A stretch of DNA of 64,000 nt from Betaproteobacteria bacterium Ga0074130 (GTDB lineage: Bacteria > Pseudomonadota > Gammaproteobacteria > Burkholderiales > Rhodocyclaceae). A program made the position numbers and the translations under genes. Of the stretch, positions 61,777 to 64,000 are shown piece by piece. The stretch lies in assembly GCA_001464495.1 (NCBI GenBank), contig LNDZ01000026.1, positions 1 to 64,000 on the forward strand. Direction: 5' to 3'. Position 1 is the stretch's first letter. Every line of letters starts with the position of its first letter. Under the pieces are notes generated by a model. It saw only the letters and a program-made list of their open reading frames with translations. It ran no database searches and was not told where the DNA came from.

Positions 61777-63183
61777 ATGCCGCAAACGCTTTACGACAAG
61801 CTCTGGCAGAACCACGTAGTCCATACCGAAGAGGATGGCACCGCGCTGCTGTATATCGACCGTCATCTGGTGCACGAAGTCACCAGCCCGCAGGCTTTCG
61901 AGGGGCTGAAGCTCGCCAATCGTAAGCTGTGGCGCGTCTCATCCATCGTTGCCACGGCTGATCACAATACGCCGACCGACCATTGGGAAGATGGCATCAA
62001 GGACCCGATCTCCCGTCTGCAGGTCGAGACGCTGGACGCCAACATCAAGGAATTTGGTGCACTGGCGTACTTCCCGTTCAAGGATGCGCGTCAGGGTATT
62101 GTGCACGTCATGGGTCCAGAAAACGGTGCCACGTTGCCCGGCATGACGGTGGTCTGCGGTGACTCGCACACCAGTACCCATGGGGCTTTTGCCTGTCTGG
62201 CGCACGGCATCGGTACCTCCGAAGTCGAGCACGTGATGGCGACTCAGTGCTTGCTGCAGAAGAAGTCCAAGTCCATGCTGGTCCGTGTTGACGGTAAGCT
62301 GGGTGCCGGTCTATCTGGCAAGGACATCGCGCTGGCCATCATCGGCAAGATCGGTACCGCCGGCGGTACGGGTTATGCCATCGAATTTGGTGGCGAAGCG
62401 ATCCGTGCGCTGTCGATGGAAGGTCGCATGACGCTATGCAACATGGCCATTGAAGGTGGCGCGCGTGCCGGCATGGTGGCGGTGGATGACAATACCATCA
62501 ACTATCTCAAAGGCCGTCCTTTCGCGCCCAAGCCCGAACAGTGGGATGCTGCAGTCGCTTACTGGCGTACGTTGGTGTCGGACGAAGGCGCTGAGTTTGA
62601 CCGCGTTGTCGTGCTGGATGCGGCCGAGATTCAACCGCAAGTCACGTGGGGCACGTCACCTGAAATGGTCACCACCATTGATGGTGCTGTGCCATCGCCG
62701 GATGATTTTGCCGACCCAGTTAAGCGCGAAGGTGTGGCCCGTGCGCTCCAGTACATGGGCCTGACCCCACGTACGCCGATGTCGGAGATTGCCATCGACA
62801 AGGTCTTCATCGGCTCCTGTACCAATTCGCGTATCGAGGATCTACGTGAGGCTGCCGCTGTGGCCAAGGGCAAGCACGTGGCGCCGAATGTGAAGCTGGC
62901 CATGGTCGTGCCAGGTTCCGGCGTGGTCAAGCGCCAGGCTGAAGCCGAAGGTCTGGACAAGGTTTTCAAAGATGCCGGTTTCGAGTGGCGTGAGCCAGGT
63001 TGTTCCATGTGTCTGGCCATGAATGCCGACCGTTTGGAACCCGGCGAGCGTTGTGCCTCGACCTCGAACCGTAATTTTGAAGGTCGGCAGGGTAATGGTG
63101 GTCGCACCCATTTGGTCAGTCCGGCGATGGCCGCCGCCGCTGCAATCGCCGGTCATTTTGCTGATGTTCGTAAATTAAGCTGA
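61777..63183 (+). CDS. leuC: 3-isopropylmalate dehydratase, large subunit
   Basis: A 468-residue LeuC of the bacterial type. The [4Fe-4S] cysteines are in [14 protein letters not shown] and GCSMCLAMN. The substrate and cluster motifs [26 protein letters not shown] (in parts: [19 protein letters not shown]) are intact. It forms a heterodimer with LeuD, isomerising 2- to 3-isopropylmalate in leucine synthesis. A small lipoprotein gene separates it from leuD. Confidence 0.97.
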   Translation: MPQTLYDKLWQNHVVHTEEDGTALLYIDRHLVHEVTSPQAFEGLKLANRKLWRVSSIVATADHNTPTDHWEDGIKDPISRLQVETLDANIKEFGALAYFPFKDARQGIVHVMGPENGATLPGMTVVCGDSHTSTHGAFACLAHGIGTSEVEHVMATQCLLQKKSKSMLVRVDGKLGAGLSGKDIALAIIGKIGTAGGTGYAIEFGGEAIRALSMEGRMTLCNMAIEGGARAGMVAVDDNTINYLKGRPFAPKPEQWDAAVAYWRTLVSDEGAEFDRVVVLDAAEIQPQVTWGTSPEMVTTIDGAVPSPDDFADPVKREGVARALQYMGLTPRTPMSEIAIDKVFIGSCTNSRIEDLREAAAVAKGKHVAPNVKLAMVVPGSGVVKRQAEAEGLDKVFKDAGFEWREPGCSMCLAMNADRLEPGERCASTSNRNFEGRQGNGGRTHLVSPAMAAAAAIAGHFADVRKLS

Positions 63184-63199
63184 GCTCAAGGAGATAAGC

Positions 63200-63316
63200 A
63201 TGCGTACTGTATTTGCTTTGGTTGTCGCGTTTGTCTTGGTTGGCTGCAATACCGTTCAAGGTGTTGGTAAAGACATCAAAAAAGGTGGCGAAGCCATCGA
63301 GAAAGCAGCCAAGTAA
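63200..63316 (+). CDS. Entericidin-like small lipoprotein
   Basis: A 38-residue protein: MRTVFALVVAFVLVGCNTVQ, then GVGKDIKKGGEAIEKAAK. The lipobox LVGC places the lipidated cysteine at 16, and the mature part is a short amphipathic helix, as in EcnA and EcnB. Entericidins are small membrane lipoproteins, EcnB having been described as a bacteriolytic toxin and EcnA as its partner; here only one copy is present. AAGGAGAT precedes the ATG. This position between leuC and leuD is common in Neisseriales relatives (from memory). Confidence 0.9.
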   Translation: MRTVFALVVAFVLVGCNTVQGVGKDIKKGGEAIEKAAK

Positions 63317-63386
63317 GCCAGAAAGTGCTGTCCGCAAAGCTGCAAGACACCGTTATGTTGAAAGTCAGTGAAGGGCCCGTTTGCTC

Positions 63387-64000
63387 ATGAAGAAGTTTAC
63401 CCAGCTGAATGGCTTGGTGGCGCCGCTGGATCGCGCCAACGTCGATACCGACGCCATCATTCCCAAGCAATTCCTTAAGTCGATCAAGCGTTCCGGCTTC
63501 GGCCCCAACGCCTTCGATGAATGGCGCTATCTCGATCATGGTGAGCCGGGCATGGACAATAGCAAGCGTCCGCTCAACCCTGATTTTGTGCTCAACAAGC
63601 CACGCTATCAGGGTGCGTCTGTGCTGCTGGTGCGCGATAACTTTGGCTGCGGCTCTTCGCGTGAGCATGCGCCGTGGGCACTTGAGGATTACGGCTTCCG
63701 TGCCATCATCGGCCCGAGTTTTGCCGACATCTTCTTCAATAACAGCTTTAAGAACGGGCTCTTGCCGATCAAGCTGCCCGAGGCCGAGGTCGATGTCATC
63801 TTCAAGCAAATCGAAGAGCATGTGGGCTACTCGCTGGATATCGATCTCGATAAGCAAACCATCACGCGCCCAGACGGCAAGGTCATCGGCTTCGAGATCG
63901 ACGGCTTCCGCAAGCATTGTCTGCTGAATGGTCTAGACGACATCGGTCTGACCTTGCAGAAGGCCGATTTGATCAAGGCCTTCGAGGCTAAGCGCCGTGT
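63387..64000 (+). CDS. leuD: 3-isopropylmalate dehydratase, small subunit (continues beyond the window)
   Basis: The first ~204 residues of LeuD are visible. The start [20 protein letters not shown], and [20 protein letters not shown], the loop that contacts the substrate, are as in E. coli LeuD. The small subunit swings over the LeuC cluster to form the active site. The gene lacks only its last few codons in this window. It is 70 bases after the lipoprotein gene and should share its transcript with leuC. Confidence 0.97.
   Translation, partial: MKKFTQLNGLVAPLDRANVDTDAIIPKQFLKSIKRSGFGPNAFDEWRYLDHGEPGMDNSKRPLNPDFVLNKPRYQGASVLLVRDNFGCGSSREHAPWALEDYGFRAIIGPSFADIFFNNSFKNGLLPIKLPEAEVDVIFKQIEEHVGYSLDIDLDKQTITRPDGKVIGFEIDGFRKHCLLNGLDDIGLTLQKADLIKAFEAKRR

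Noticed and set aside
1..64000. CRISPR arrays, rRNA and tRNA genes
   Set aside because: No regularly spaced repeats and no recognisable tRNA or rRNA sequence was found on either strand by eye.

Overview
The window is a stretch of chromosome from a Gram-negative bacterium, most likely a betaproteobacterium and possibly in or near the Neisseriales. The evidence is family membership and gene order: an entericidin-type lipoprotein gene between leuC and leuD, paired cyanophycin synthetase genes with their DUF1854 protein and dedicated ABC transporter, a CobD/CbiB-family protein, a PhaA/BktB-type thiolase, and an outer-membrane TonB-dependent receptor. No rRNA, tRNA or CRISPR array was found. Most genes are GC-rich housekeeping genes; the first 3.5 kb, 12.8-13.4 kb and parts of 29-32 kb look less GC-rich by eye and accessory in content (GC was not computed).

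Region by region. 1-97: end of an IS3-family insertion sequence running out of the window. 165-3205 (minus): a compact three-gene operon with a strong sigma70 promoter. It encodes a protein with a C-terminal formylglycine-generating-enzyme/sulfatase-modifying-factor fold, a radical SAM protein with the sequence marks of a prokaryotic viperin (antiviral ddh-nucleotide synthase), and a 68-residue HicA-like protein coupled to the viperin gene through an ATGA overlap. This is the best candidate for an undescribed defence system here. 3.5-8.9 kb: amidotransferase, CoA pyrophosphatase, CobD-like protein, thiolase, FliL-like protein, small membrane proteins, GIY-YIG protein. 8.9-12.8 kb: a general amino-acid ABC importer with a divergent ATPase gene. 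12.8-14.2 kb: an orphan membrane protein and an outer-membrane barrel. 14.4-23.2 kb: one giant cyclic beta-1,2-glucan synthase gene. 23.5-30.7 kb: a tiny Lys-rich protein, CorA, a PurN-like transformylase, a small secreted protein, a DUF457 membrane protein, aminopeptidase N and an unknown anchored protein.

30.8-38 kb is an insertion-like block. A class II Fic protein gene sits between two broken copies of the leuA 3' end. It is followed by a Fur-box-controlled iron module (FecI-like sigma factor, FecR-like regulator, TonB receptor, PepSY membrane protein, 53-residue membrane protein). The intact leuA lies at the far side, divergent from an Lrp/AsnC regulator whose leader carries a perfect 23-bp palindrome. 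40-51.6 kb is housekeeping: MscL, RsgA, PhhB, a Ste24-like protease, oligoribonuclease, an ArnT-like glycosyltransferase, L31, Rho, thioredoxin, ferredoxin, a CBS protein and FadD. 51.6-59.2 kb (minus) is a four-gene cyanophycin cluster. 59.4-64 kb holds aroC, an MFS transporter whose first codons contain a terminator-like hairpin, leuC, an entericidin-like lipoprotein and the start of leuD.

Functional links: leuA, the Lrp regulator and leuCD make leucine; the cyanophycin genes store nitrogen as a polymer of Asp and Arg; the amino-acid importer and PepN supply amino acids; the FecIR-TonB-PepSY block takes up an iron complex under Fur control.
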